From: Actinomycetota bacterium
GTDB taxonomy: Bacteria; Actinomycetota; Geothermincolia; Fen-727; Anoxymicrobiaceae
DNA length: 9,470 nucleotides
Reading direction: 5' to 3'
Assembly: GCA_003154635.1 (NCBI GenBank)
Contig: PMDX01000277.1
Location: 2,604 to 12,073 of the forward strand
Shown: in pieces, positions 1 to 7,749 of the stretch
Layout: each line of letters starts with the position of its first letter
Numbering within the stretch: position 1 is the stretch's first letter
Notes under the pieces: generated by a model
Told to the model about the DNA's origin: nothing
Database searches by the model: none
Seen by the model: only the letters and a program-made list of their open reading frames with translations
Position numbers and translations under genes: made by a program

Positions 1-1
1 C

Positions 2-679
2 TGGGGCCGCTCATGCGAGTGCGGTGTGCTCGAAGACCCGTGGATCGAGCCTCCGGAAGACGCTTATGAGTGGACCACATCACCCGAGAGCTCGCCCGAC
101 ACCCCGCTATACATTGAGGTAGATTTCGAGGGCGGTGTCCCGGTCGCGCTCGATGGTGAGAGCCTGGGGTTCGTTGACATGATCGTGCGGTTGAACGAAT
201 TCGGGGGAAAGAACGGTGTCGGACGTATCGACGTTGTTGAGGACCGGCTCGTGGGCATAAAGTCCCGCGAGATATACGAGGCTCCCGCGGCGGTCATCCT
301 CATTAAGGCGCACCAGGATCTCGAGAGGCTGACCCTTACGCGCGAGGCACTGGCCGGCAAGAGGCCTATCGAGCAGCGGGTAGCGGAGATGGCGTACGAA
401 GGCCTCTGGTTCAGCCCTTTGAATCAGGCGTTCGTCGAGTTCAACCGGACGCTCCAGCAGCGGGTCGACGGCACTGTGCGCCTCAAGCTGTACAAGGGTA
501 ACGCTACCGTTGTCGGCCGCCGGTCCACGAACTCACTGTACGACATGGGCCTCGCGACGTACGATAAGGCCGATGTCTTCGACCACTCCGCCGCCGAAGG
601 GTTCATCAGGCTCTGGGGCTTGCCTCTAAGGGTATGGGCACAGAGCGGGAAAGACGCCCGGAAGGGGAAACAGCAGTGA
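2..679 (+). CDS. argG: Argininosuccinate synthase, C-terminal part (5' end outside the window)
   Basis: The reading frame is open from base 2 and encodes 225 residues, roughly the C-terminal half of a family of about 400 residues. The enzyme joins citrulline and aspartate using ATP to make argininosuccinate, the penultimate step of arginine synthesis, in the cytosol. The first residues read WGRSCECGVLEDPW, matching the family's conserved WGRS-x-E-x-G-x-LEDP stretch, so a GTG at 26 is internal and not the start. Further family blocks are YEGLWFSPL, KLYKGNATVVGR, SLYDMGLATY and FDHSAAEGFIRLWGLP, all from the C-terminal multimerisation region. The ATP-binding N-terminal part lies upstream of the window. 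Its TGA stop overlaps the argH start (GTGA), implying translational coupling. Confidence 0.97.
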   Translation, partial: WGRSCECGVLEDPWIEPPEDAYEWTTSPESSPDTPLYIEVDFEGGVPVALDGESLGFVDMIVRLNEFGGKNGVGRIDVVEDRLVGIKSREIYEAPAAVILIKAHQDLERLTLTREALAGKRPIEQRVAEMAYEGLWFSPLNQAFVEFNRTLQQRVDGTVRLKLYKGNATVVGRRSTNSLYDMGLATYDKADVFDHSAAEGFIRLWGLPLRVWAQSGKDARKGKQQ

Positions 680-2064
680 AGATGTGGGGAGGAAGGTTCG
701 ACAAGGAGACTGACCTCGGATTCCTGGAGTTCAGCTCGTCCGCGAGCTTCGACGCCATATTGTACCCATACGACATAAAGTGCACGCGCGCCTGGATGGG
801 AGCGCTCGGGGAGATTGGCGTAATAACGGGCGAAGAGGGGGACTCGATAGCCCGCGCGCTTGACCGCGTTCTTGATGAGCTCGACTCAGGGTCGTTCTCA
901 TTCCTACCGAGCGATGAAGACATACACACGGCTATAGAGAGGCGGCTCGTCGAGCTCGCTGGTCCTGTCGGCGGAAAGATACGCACCGGCCGGAGCCGCA
1001 ACGATCAGGTCGCAACGGACATGCGCATGATGGTCAAAGAGGCGTGCGCCCGCGTCGCGGGCTCCGCCAGGAACCTGCAGTCCGCTCTCATCGCGCAGGC
1101 GGAATCCTATATCGAAGTGGTAGTGCCCGGACACACACACCTCCAGCAGGCTCAGCCCGTTCTGTTCGCGCACGCGCTGCTCGCGTACGTGCAGATGCTC
1201 ACGCGTGACATGGAATTGCTGAGCACCGCTGCCGATATCGCGGACGTTCTGCCGCTCGGCTCTGGAGCCATAGCAGGCTCCGGATTCTTGATAGACAGGC
1301 AGAGTCTCGCCGACGACCTCGGGTTCTCGCGGGTCTCGGAAAACAGCATGGATGCCGTTAGCGACAGGGATTTTGTGGCTGCGGCGCTGTTCGCGTTCTC
1401 CATGGTCATGATCCACCTCAGCAGGCTGGCGGAGCAGCTCATAATCTGGTGCTCACAGGAGTTCGGGCTCGTGCGGCTGGATGATGCCTGGTCGACAGGC
1501 TCGAGCTTGATGCCGCAGAAGAAGAACCCGGATGGAGCCGAGCTCGTGCGTGGCAAGACCGGCAGAGTCCTTGGAGCCCTGGTGGCCATGCTGACTATGC
1601 TGAAAGGGTTGCCGCTGACATACAACAGGGACCTCCAGGAGGACAAGGAAGGTTTCTTCGATGCGCTGGATACCGTTGTAGCGTGCTTGCGAGTGATGGA
1701 GGGCACTATCCGGACGATGACTGTCGACGCGACGCGGGCGGCCGAATGCCTCAGGGGGGGATTCATGACGGCAACGGACCTTGCGGACTACCTGGTTTCG
1801 AAGGGCATGGAATTCCCCGAAGCGCACCGGGTCGTTGGAGAAGTGGTCGCGCTCTGCATGCGCGAAGGCAAAGACCTCGGAGAGCTCCAGGGCAACGACC
1901 TGCAGGCGTTCTCTGAGCTTATCGGACCCGATGCATCCGGCTGGACCACACCGGAGGCATCTGTAGCGCGGCGGAACATTGTGGGTGGTACCGCTCGAGA
2001 AGCGGTAGAAGCCCAACTCAAAGCCGCCAGGGACATGGTATCGGGTGGCGCCAACCCCGTGTGA
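676..2064 (+). CDS. argH: Argininosuccinate lyase
   Basis: Cytosolic homotetrameric lyase that splits argininosuccinate into arginine and fumarate, the last step of arginine synthesis. From the GTG at 676 the protein has 462 residues, the usual family length, and begins (M)KMWGGRFDKETD like typical ArgH. An in-frame ATG at 634 would add 14 atypical residues inside argG. The purine-rich GGAAGGGG at 659-666 is well placed for the 676 start, which overlaps the argG stop by four bases. Visible motifs are TGRSRNDQVATD (residues about 94-105), PGHTHLQ (141-147, with the catalytic-region His145) and the fumarase/lyase superfamily signature GSSLMPQKKNPD (275-286, catalytic Ser277). No key residue appears to be missing. 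Confidence 0.98.
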   Translation: MKMWGGRFDKETDLGFLEFSSSASFDAILYPYDIKCTRAWMGALGEIGVITGEEGDSIARALDRVLDELDSGSFSFLPSDEDIHTAIERRLVELAGPVGGKIRTGRSRNDQVATDMRMMVKEACARVAGSARNLQSALIAQAESYIEVVVPGHTHLQQAQPVLFAHALLAYVQMLTRDMELLSTAADIADVLPLGSGAIAGSGFLIDRQSLADDLGFSRVSENSMDAVSDRDFVAAALFAFSMVMIHLSRLAEQLIIWCSQEFGLVRLDDAWSTGSSLMPQKKNPDGAELVRGKTGRVLGALVAMLTMLKGLPLTYNRDLQEDKEGFFDALDTVVACLRVMEGTIRTMTVDATRAAECLRGGFMTATDLADYLVSKGMEFPEAHRVVGEVVALCMREGKDLGELQGNDLQAFSELIGPDASGWTTPEASVARRNIVGGTAREAVEAQLKAARDMVSGGANPV

Positions 2065-2110
2065 TATCATTTGGCTTCGAAATCGGTTCCTCGAGTGAAG
2101 GAGCGTTGAG

Positions 2111-2518
2111 TTGGAGGTCAAGAAAGGCGTTATAGTATCGCTGGGCTACGGCAAATACTTTCTCTCAGACAAGATAGTTGGCTTCGTTCCTATCGAAGAG
2201 GAAAGAGGACCCGCCAGGAGGACGCACGTCTATATCGAAGGCATCGCCGAGCCGGTCGTCGCGTCCAAGACCGAACACACTATGCTCAAGGACATGACGC
2301 GAGAAGGTCCTGGTGAGTTCGAGGCCGCGATGGCGGTGGAGCTCATCGAGAGGATAATGACAGATCTTCAGCATGTCGGACCGATGCTGCGTCGCTCCAT
2401 CAGGGAAGAGTGTGGACTCGATATCGACGATATCGAGAAGCGCATCAGGGAGGTCCTCACGTCGGACGAGCCTGCCATCGTGCAGGAGGGGCTCTTTGCA
2501 GAAGGGGAGGCCCACTGA
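2111..2518 (+). CDS. Small protein with possible RemA/DUF370-like N-terminal domain and helical C-terminal extension
   Basis: The protein has 135 residues starting at TTG 2111, preceded at seven bases by a strong ribosome site GAAGGAG (2097-2103). I do not recognise it as a named family with certainty. Residues 8-60 resemble the layout of RemA/DUF370 proteins (small DNA-binding regulators of biofilm matrix genes in Bacillus): a LGYG motif (11-14) where RemA has IGFG, then a hydrophobic strand ending in P, a basic pair RR (36-37), and a closing strand with EHTML (55-59) where RemA has DHVIL. RemA proteins are under about 100 residues. Here residues 65-120 add a charged, probably alpha-helical tail (FEAAMAVELIERIM, IDDIEKRIREVL). 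The gene lies 46 bases after argH and its TGA overlaps the CTG start of the next gene. The RemA link is inferred by eye; coding status is secure from codon structure, ribosome site and tight packing. Confidence 0.8.
   Translation: MEVKKGVIVSLGYGKYFLSDKIVGFVPIEEERGPARRTHVYIEGIAEPVVASKTEHTMLKDMTREGPGEFEAAMAVELIERIMTDLQHVGPMLRRSIREECGLDIDDIEKRIREVLTSDEPAIVQEGLFAEGEAH
2502..2510 (+). promoter_or_regulatory. Ribosome binding site that fixes the CTG start of the glycosylase gene
   Basis: The run AAGGGGAGG contains the near-ideal Shine-Dalgarno core GGAGG and lies four bases before CTG 2515. No ATG, GTG or TTG in the glycosylase frame lies near it. The next in-frame GTG codons downstream (about 2575-2580) would remove the conserved FFERNTL segment. 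The only canonical upstream start (GTG 2410) lies more than 100 bases inside the previous gene. Confidence 0.6.
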
Positions 2519-3132
2519 CGGGTTTCAAGAAAGGCGAGAGGCTCCCCCGGCCATTTTTTGAAAGGAACACCCTGGTGGTGGCGCGCAACCTTCTCGGATG
2601 CGAGCTCCGGCACGATATGCCCGATGGCACCACGTCAGGGATCATCGTAGAGACAGAGGGATACCTGGAAAACGGTGACAGGGCAAGCCACGCGCGCTTC
2701 GGGCCGACTAACAGGAGCTCTGTCCTTTTCGGCCCTCCCGGCTACGCGTATGTATATTTCATCTATGGAATGCACTACATGTTCAATGTCGTGACAGAGC
2801 GGGATAGGACCGCCGGGGCCGTGCTGGTAAGGGCGCTCGAGCCGCTCCGTGGAATCGAGTTGATGTCACGCAGGCGGGGTGTGGCGCCGGACGCCAACGC
2901 GAACCTGACACGCGGGCCGGCGTTGCTTTGCCAGGCGCTCGGAATAACCCTCGAGGAGAACCGCGCCGACCTTGACGCCGGTCCGCTCGGCATTTATGCG
3001 ATGAGGTCATACCCTGATCCGGAGATCATGACCACGCCTCGCATCGGGGTTGGTGGCTCCAAAGAGGAACTTTACCGCTACGTGGTGAAAGGAAACCCGT
3101 ATGTTTCCCGACGACAAATGAGGAGGGGATAG
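2515..3132 (+). CDS. mpg: DNA-3-methyladenine glycosylase (AAG/MPG family), probable CTG start
   Basis: Monofunctional base-excision repair enzyme that removes alkylated purines such as 3-methyladenine by cutting the N-glycosidic bond. From CTG 2515 it has 205 residues, the normal size for bacterial members. Motifs in order: LPRPFFERNTLVVARNLLG (residues 10-28), VETEGYL with the probable catalytic Glu48 and the base-stacking Tyr50, ASHAR with His59 (equivalent to human AAG E125, Y127 and H136), YVYFIYGMHYMFN (79-91), VRALEP (105-110), LTRGPALLCQALGI, and TPRIGVG near the end. The CTG overlaps the upstream stop (CTGA) and has a good ribosome site. The alternative GTG at 2410 adds 35 residues with no family counterpart. 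The family call is very sure, the start less so. Confidence 0.93.
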   Translation: MTGFKKGERLPRPFFERNTLVVARNLLGCELRHDMPDGTTSGIIVETEGYLENGDRASHARFGPTNRSSVLFGPPGYAYVYFIYGMHYMFNVVTERDRTAGAVLVRALEPLRGIELMSRRRGVAPDANANLTRGPALLCQALGITLEENRADLDAGPLGIYAMRSYPDPEIMTTPRIGVGGSKEELYRYVVKGNPYVSRRQMRRG

Positions 3133-3135
3133 CCT

Positions 3136-4092
3136 GTGAAGCTCGAGAAGATATACAGCCTCGCCGTACAGATGGGCATGAAGGTGGACCCGAGGGGCAA
3201 AGAAGGCGTCCAGCAGGCGCTGGCTGACGCGAAGAAGGAGTACGAGGGGTTGAAAGGCGACGAAAAGCGCTTCTTCGATAAAGACAGGCTGACCAATCCA
3301 TTCGCCGATACGCGAATTCTCTACGGCGATCCCGGCCTGGAGGTGAAGACGCTCATCGCCGGAGTCGATGTGGAAGGTCCCGAGCTACTGCTGGTGGACC
3401 GGCTGATGGAAAAGGGTCGCAAGATTGACCTCTGCATGGCGCACCATCCCGAAGGCAGGGCGCTGGCGGGCCTCTCGGACGTGATGCAAGTGCAGGCTGA
3501 TGTCTGGGCCGGTTGCGGGGTTCCGGTGAACATCGGTGATGCCCTGATCTCGGAGCGCATGTCAGAGATCAGGCGAGCCCTCCTTCCGCAAAACCACCAG
3601 CGTCCCATCGACACGGCGAGATTGCTCGATATCCCGTTCATGTGCGTTCACACACCCGCCGACAACCTCGTGACAGATCACCTGACCAGGATGCTGAAGC
3701 GGGCCAAGCCCAGGCTTGTCGGCGACGTCATAGACCTCCTCCTCAAGCAGCCCGAGTATAAAGCGTCGGCGAGCAGGGGAATGCCGCCCACCGTACTTGT
3801 CGGAGATAAGAAAGGCAGAGCTGGCGAGACGCTGGTCGACATGACCGGAGGCACTGAGGGTCCTGTAAGCGCTCTCGAGAAGCTGGCACAGGCTGGGGTC
3901 GGTACCATCATCGCAATGCACATGGGCGACAAGCTCAAATCCGAAGCGGAGAAGCAGCACATAAACGTGGTGATAGCGGGGCACATCGCTTCCGACAATA
4001 TAGGTCTAAACCTGTTAATGGATCAGCTCGAGAAACAGGGCGTGAAGTGCGAGGGCTTTTCAGGTTTTGAGAGGTTCTCGCGCCTCAAGTAG
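3136..4092 (+). CDS. Nif3-like (DUF34/NIF3 superfamily) putative metalloprotein
   Basis: The protein has 318 residues starting at GTG 3136, with the strong ribosome site GAGGAGGGG at 3119-3127; it begins three bases after the glycosylase stop, so it is very likely co-transcribed. It resembles the long NGG1p-interacting-factor-3-like proteins. A strand leads into the di-histidine motif CMAHHPEG (His103-His104), which in Nif3 proteins binds a two-metal centre. It is followed by GVPVNIGDAL (128-137), a CVHTPADN block (170-177), MHMGD (261-265) and AGHIASDNIG (281-290), which sits where the family has its C-terminal GHxxSE metal motif. Residues 1-60 form a charged N-terminal extension. The biochemical role of the family is not settled; a metal-dependent hydrolase-like function is often suggested. 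The assignment rests on motif recognition by eye. Confidence 0.75.
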   Translation: MKLEKIYSLAVQMGMKVDPRGKEGVQQALADAKKEYEGLKGDEKRFFDKDRLTNPFADTRILYGDPGLEVKTLIAGVDVEGPELLLVDRLMEKGRKIDLCMAHHPEGRALAGLSDVMQVQADVWAGCGVPVNIGDALISERMSEIRRALLPQNHQRPIDTARLLDIPFMCVHTPADNLVTDHLTRMLKRAKPRLVGDVIDLLLKQPEYKASASRGMPPTVLVGDKKGRAGETLVDMTGGTEGPVSALEKLAQAGVGTIIAMHMGDKLKSEAEKQHINVVIAGHIASDNIGLNLLMDQLEKQGVKCEGFSGFERFSRLK

Positions 4093-4125
4093 GAACGCCG
4101 CGCCAGCAGGGCCTGCGCCGGCCTT

Positions 4126-5232
4126 TCACGCTGGCTTGAGCACGAACTTTGATACTCCCGGCATAACTTCTTCCCTGGAGACGTAGCTTGTAGTATTCTC
4201 GAGCGCTTCGTAGAGGCCTTTGATGGTCCCGGCCAGGATAAAGGGATCGTAGGGGTTCTCCACGACCAGTTCGATGCCGCCATCCTCGTTCTTGAACGAG
4301 ACGGGGTTGCCGTGCCCGTGAAGCGGGAGTAGGGATAGATACTCGTCGTAAGCCTTGCTGAGCTTTTCGGGGGACAGGGGTTCGGTGGTCGGGGTAAGCC
4401 CGAGCAGTGACGCGTGAGCGATAGTCCACTGGCGCTGGGCGTCCATCAGCAACTCGTCCACCTCGTCGCCCAACTCCCGGCGGATCTCGCGGAAGACCGC
4501 ACCGACCATATGGCCGTCGAGTAACAGGACCCGCGATTTCGTACGGGAATCGATGATCATTCCATCGTCAGGCTTCCATTCGAGGTGGGAAAGGCCCCTG
4601 GGCGCCCGGCAGTGACTGCAGGACTCGAGCCTGCCCTTGCCGGGCAGCGGAGGCTCTATGTGAAGGTCCATTCTCTGGGCGATCTCCGGTTTTTCTTCGG
4701 TCTGTTCGACCCTCAGCATGTACGTATCGGGACCGGATTTCTCCCACTCGGCCTTGTAAGGCACATGCTCCATTGCCTCGAACGCGCCTACCACATTGGC
4801 CGCGAGCATGGGCATGTAGAACGGGTTGGTTATCCTGGAGACTCCCGATTCCGCTATTTTGTAGTCGACGACATCGCTGTGGCAGAGCCCGCAATTTGAA
4901 GCAACCAGGTTGAAATACCTCACCGAGAAGCGCTTGACCTGTTTGAACCTGAGGGCGAAGCGCATGCCCGGGATCATGTTGAACGTCGAGTCGAACACTT
5001 CTTTGGCGGCGTTCCTCTGGGCCTCAAAAGCGATGTGTTCGATAGATACGCCCAGGCGGGCGCCTATCTCTGTGAAAAGCGTATCGACAAAACCCTGGTG
5101 CAGGATGACCGCCCTCATCTCGGGCTGCATCACGATGGTGATGGTGCCGTTGTCGTTCCAGCTCATGACATTGCTTATCAGCCAGGGAAAACCGCAGACG
5201 CGGCACTGCCTGGCCATGAATTTGAGAATCAT
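4126..5232 (-). CDS. Unrecognised cytoplasmic CxxC protein made of two diverged tandem domains
   Basis: I cannot name this 368-residue protein. It has no signal peptide or membrane segment. It is an internal duplication. Repeat 1 (about residues 10-175) and repeat 2 (about 205-366) share, in the same order: CxxC (10-13; 205-208), a Trp 15 residues on (W25; W219), a D/N-G-x-I turn, a VILHQGFVDTLFTEIGARLG-like helix matched by VLLLDGHMVGAVFREIRREL, a charged helix with AQR (71-73; 265-267), and NPF/NPY (136-138; 326-328) followed by a strand and a helix (VVGAFEAME; IKGLYEALE). Only repeat 1 carries a second cysteine pair, CGLCH (114-118); repeat 2 has HGHG there. The Cys pairs suggest zinc or redox chemistry. 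The ATG at 5232 follows GGAGG at eight bases; a Met at residue 6 is an alternative. It is probably co-transcribed with the penicillin-binding protein gene, 35 bases upstream. Confidence 0.85.
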   Translation of the reverse strand: MILKFMARQCRVCGFPWLISNVMSWNDNGTITIVMQPEMRAVILHQGFVDTLFTEIGARLGVSIEHIAFEAQRNAAKEVFDSTFNMIPGMRFALRFKQVKRFSVRYFNLVASNCGLCHSDVVDYKIAESGVSRITNPFYMPMLAANVVGAFEAMEHVPYKAEWEKSGPDTYMLRVEQTEEKPEIAQRMDLHIEPPLPGKGRLESCSHCRAPRGLSHLEWKPDDGMIIDSRTKSRVLLLDGHMVGAVFREIRRELGDEVDELLMDAQRQWTIAHASLLGLTPTTEPLSPEKLSKAYDEYLSLLPLHGHGNPVSFKNEDGGIELVVENPYDPFILAGTIKGLYEALENTTSYVSREEVMPGVSKFVLKPA

Positions 5233-5267
5233 AAAGCCTGCCTCCGAGTAAAGAACGTTGAATTATA

Positions 5268-7670
5268 CTACCAGAGGTGGAGGGCAGAAAGGAGTCCAAT
5301 CGTGCTGCTATTTACGGTGAGTGATACCGTAGATCCTGCCGTGAGTTTCGTCCCGGCTCCCGGACTCTGGCTTATCACTGTGCCGGCGGGGCTGCCGGAT
5401 ACGTACTTGACGCTGGCGCTATAGCCGTGAGCCGAGAGAGTTGAGCGCGCGGCCCCTTCGTCCATGCCTACCACACCGGGCACGACATTACCAGAGGAGC
5501 CGGTGGACACGAACAGGGTGACGGTGCTCCCCGCGCTCAGAGGTGTGCCCGCGGAGGGCGTCTGGGAGAAAACTGTTCCAGCGGGTGCGCTATCCGCCTG
5601 GTTCACGACGGATGTATGAAGCCCCGCCTGGCTGACAGCGGAGCTTGCGGTCGAACCGCTCATGCCGACCACGTTCGGCACCTTCTTCGTTCCTGATGAA
5701 TTGTGAATGTTGCAGTAAGCAGTGGGCGCTTCCCCCCTGTTGAACGTCGCAGTATGGGTGTGAGGGCATCCATCGACGGCAAGAAGCCCCGATTCGTCGC
5801 AGAGCGTGACCTGGACAGTGTCTGATTGTGTCGCCGGTTCGGGGGAGGCGTTTTCGTTACCGGTCGGGAACTGCGTCGGAGGGGTGCCTTCGAGAGCCGC
5901 GCTCATGAAGATATGCCAGAGGGTTGCCGGGAGGCTTCCACCGGTCATGCCTCCCATCGATATGCGCCCCTGCGGGTACCCGATCCATACCGCAGTCACC
6001 AGGTCCGGCGTGTAGCCGACGAACCAGGCGTCAGCGTGGTCTTCCGTCGTTCCCGTCTTTCCCGCCTGGGGACGGCCTATCCTGGCCCCCGTCCCGGTGC
6101 CGCTGGATACGACCTCCGAGAGTATCTCGTTTGCTTTCGCCGCGACTTTCGGGTCGAGGATGTTGTGGGTCTCGGGCTTGCCCTCCTCGATGATATTCCC
6201 GCTTGCGTCCGTGATCTTGTTGATCGAGCGGGCGACGGCATGGACCCCTCCGGTCGCGAGGGTCCCATAGGCGGAAGCCATCTCGAGAGGGGTGACGCCG
6301 ATGCGGAGGCCGCCGAGCGCGATCGCAGGATTCGACTCGACGGGCGTTTGTATGCCCATCTGCTTGGCCATCTCGGCCACCCGCGAGGGACCGATGTCCA
6401 TTATCAACTGGGCGAAGACGACGTTTATCGAGTGAATGGTCGCATTGCGGATAGTCGTGGAACCGCTTCCGTGCCCGTCGTAGTTGTTGACTTTCCATTT
6501 GCCCCCGTCGGTCAGGTTGATCACGCGTGGTGACGACGCGTCGTATGTTTGCTCAGGGGAGATGCTGTCGGCGAGCGCCCTGACGAGGACGAAGGTTTTG
6601 AACGAGGAACCGGCCTGTCGGTGCCCGTCGGCAGCAACGTTGAACTGGCTGGCGGCGTAGTTCTTGCCGCCGACCATGGCTTTTATGTAACCGGTCCGGG
6701 GGTCGATACACGCAAGGGCCGCGTCGGGACCTTCATTCGGATCCAGCTCTTCGCGGACGGCGTTTTCCGCTATGTCCTGAAGATGGAGATCGATGGTTGT
6801 ATAGATCCTGAGGCCACCGCGGAATGCCTGCTGGTCGCCGTACTTCCTTCTTACGAGCGCGGTTATGTAGTCGCAGAAATATGGCGCCTGGCGTACCACG
6901 TATACCTTGTTCGGTGGAGCCAGGTTCATGGGCTCCTTGACCGCCGTGTCCATTTGCTCGCGGGTTATGTACCCCATCGTAAGCATGCGCTCCAGCACTA
7001 TCCTTCGCCGCTCAAGGACCTCCTCGGGGCGGTTATACGGATCGTAATAGCTGGGCGACTGTACGACGCCGGCGAGCATAGCGCACTCCGCGAGAGTGAG
7101 GGCTTCGGGAGGTTTGCCGTAGTACTTGCGAGCGGCGGTGAAGATGCCGTAACAACCCTGGCCGAAATAGCTATCGTTCAGATACAGCTCCAGGATCTTG
7201 TTTTTTGAATACTTCTGCTCGAGCTGGTAGGCGAGGTACGCTTCCTCGATCTTGCGCCAGAGCGTGCGCTTGGGGCCGACGTAGGCGTTCTTGATGTACT
7301 GCTGCGTGATGGTGCTGCCGCCCTCTACGACAGATCCCTTGACGACATTTGCCCAGAGCGCTCGGAGGACCGCCTTCCAGTTGACGCCCTTGTGACTGTA
7401 GAAATCGCTGTCCTCGACAGCGATGACGGCCTTTTTTATCGCGTCGGGCATCTTCTCAAGGGCTATGATCTCCCTGTCCTGGTCGCCGCGCAGCTCGCAC
7501 AGAAGTGTGCCGTCCGAAGCGAATACCTTGGAGTTCTGGGCTGCTTTATACTCGGTCAGTGAGGCCAGCTTGGGTAACCCGAACCCGGAATAGAACCACG
7601 CAACGACACCGCCGACCGCGATGACGATTCCAATGAAAACTACCAGACCGATGCGAAGTGATACTCTCAT
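5268..7670 (-). CDS. Class A penicillin-binding protein (glycosyltransferase 51 + transpeptidase) with two PASTA domains
   Basis: Bifunctional peptidoglycan synthase of 800 residues, anchored in the membrane and facing outward. Residues about 5-28 form a single hydrophobic anchor after a short basic N-terminus. The GT51 glycan polymerase spans about 60-230: VEDSDFYSHKG carries the catalytic Glu86, followed by GGSTITQQ (117-124), RKIEEAYLAYQLE and AGVVQSP. The transpeptidase spans about 285-600 with the acyl-enzyme SxxK (Ser355-Lys358), SxN (Ser414-Asn416) and KTG (538-540). A Pro/Ser/Thr-rich linker leads to PASTA repeats at about 663-724 and 729-787, which in this family bind muropeptide or cell wall. 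The ATG at 7670 is preceded by AAGGTGG at a suitable distance. It is divergent from tyrS and upstream of the CxxC gene. All catalytic motifs are intact. Confidence 0.97.
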   Translation of the reverse strand: MRVSLRIGLVVFIGIVIAVGGVVAWFYSGFGLPKLASLTEYKAAQNSKVFASDGTLLCELRGDQDREIIALEKMPDAIKKAVIAVEDSDFYSHKGVNWKAVLRALWANVVKGSVVEGGSTITQQYIKNAYVGPKRTLWRKIEEAYLAYQLEQKYSKNKILELYLNDSYFGQGCYGIFTAARKYYGKPPEALTLAECAMLAGVVQSPSYYDPYNRPEEVLERRRIVLERMLTMGYITREQMDTAVKEPMNLAPPNKVYVVRQAPYFCDYITALVRRKYGDQQAFRGGLRIYTTIDLHLQDIAENAVREELDPNEGPDAALACIDPRTGYIKAMVGGKNYAASQFNVAADGHRQAGSSFKTFVLVRALADSISPEQTYDASSPRVINLTDGGKWKVNNYDGHGSGSTTIRNATIHSINVVFAQLIMDIGPSRVAEMAKQMGIQTPVESNPAIALGGLRIGVTPLEMASAYGTLATGGVHAVARSINKITDASGNIIEEGKPETHNILDPKVAAKANEILSEVVSSGTGTGARIGRPQAGKTGTTEDHADAWFVGYTPDLVTAVWIGYPQGRISMGGMTGGSLPATLWHIFMSAALEGTPPTQFPTGNENASPEPATQSDTVQVTLCDESGLLAVDGCPHTHTATFNRGEAPTAYCNIHNSSGTKKVPNVVGMSGSTASSAVSQAGLHTSVVNQADSAPAGTVFSQTPSAGTPLSAGSTVTLFVSTGSSGNVVPGVVGMDEGAARSTLSAHGYSASVKYVSGSPAGTVISQSPGAGTKLTAGSTVSLTVNSSTIGLLSALHLW

Positions 7671-7710
7671 GCCACCTTCACGGATATTAGTCCATCGCCA
7701 ATAGAACGTA

Positions 7711-7740
7711 ATTATTATGTTAGAGGTTTACATTATTATG
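7711..7740. repeat. Direct repeat ATTATTATG x2, 21 bases apart, in the pbp/tyrS divergent region
   Basis: The nonamer ATTATTATG occurs at 7711-7719 and 7732-7740, a centre spacing of 21 bases or two helical turns, in an AT-rich island within GC-rich surroundings. On the minus strand each copy reads CATAATAAT and holds CATAAT, a fair -10 hexamer for the penicillin-binding protein gene, but I see no good -35 partner. It could be a promoter, a regulator site, or chance in AT-rich sequence. Confidence 0.35.
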
Positions 7741-7749
7741 ATTCAGAAT

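Noticed and set aside
634..675. Upstream ATG start for argH at 634
   Set aside because: It would add 14 atypical residues inside argG; GTG 676 fits family length, coupling and ribosome site.
2410..2514. GTG 2410 as the start of the glycosylase
   Set aside because: It overlaps the upstream gene by 109 bases, lacks a clear ribosome site and adds non-family residues.
4102..4135. GCCAGC...GCTGGC inverted repeat at the convergent gene ends as a bidirectional terminator
   Set aside because: The loop is long (22 bases), no T-run follows on either strand, and it overlaps the end of the minus-strand gene.
4879..4893. CGLCH (CxxCH) in the minus-strand protein as a haem c site
   Set aside because: The protein has no signal peptide or membrane segment, so cytochrome c maturation is unlikely; a metal site is more plausible.
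5826..7208. Two long plus-strand open frames (5826-6533 and 6549-7208) antisense to the penicillin-binding protein gene
   Set aside because: Both lie wholly opposite well-conserved catalytic coding sequence, have no recognisable domains and look like mirror frames of GC-rich codons.
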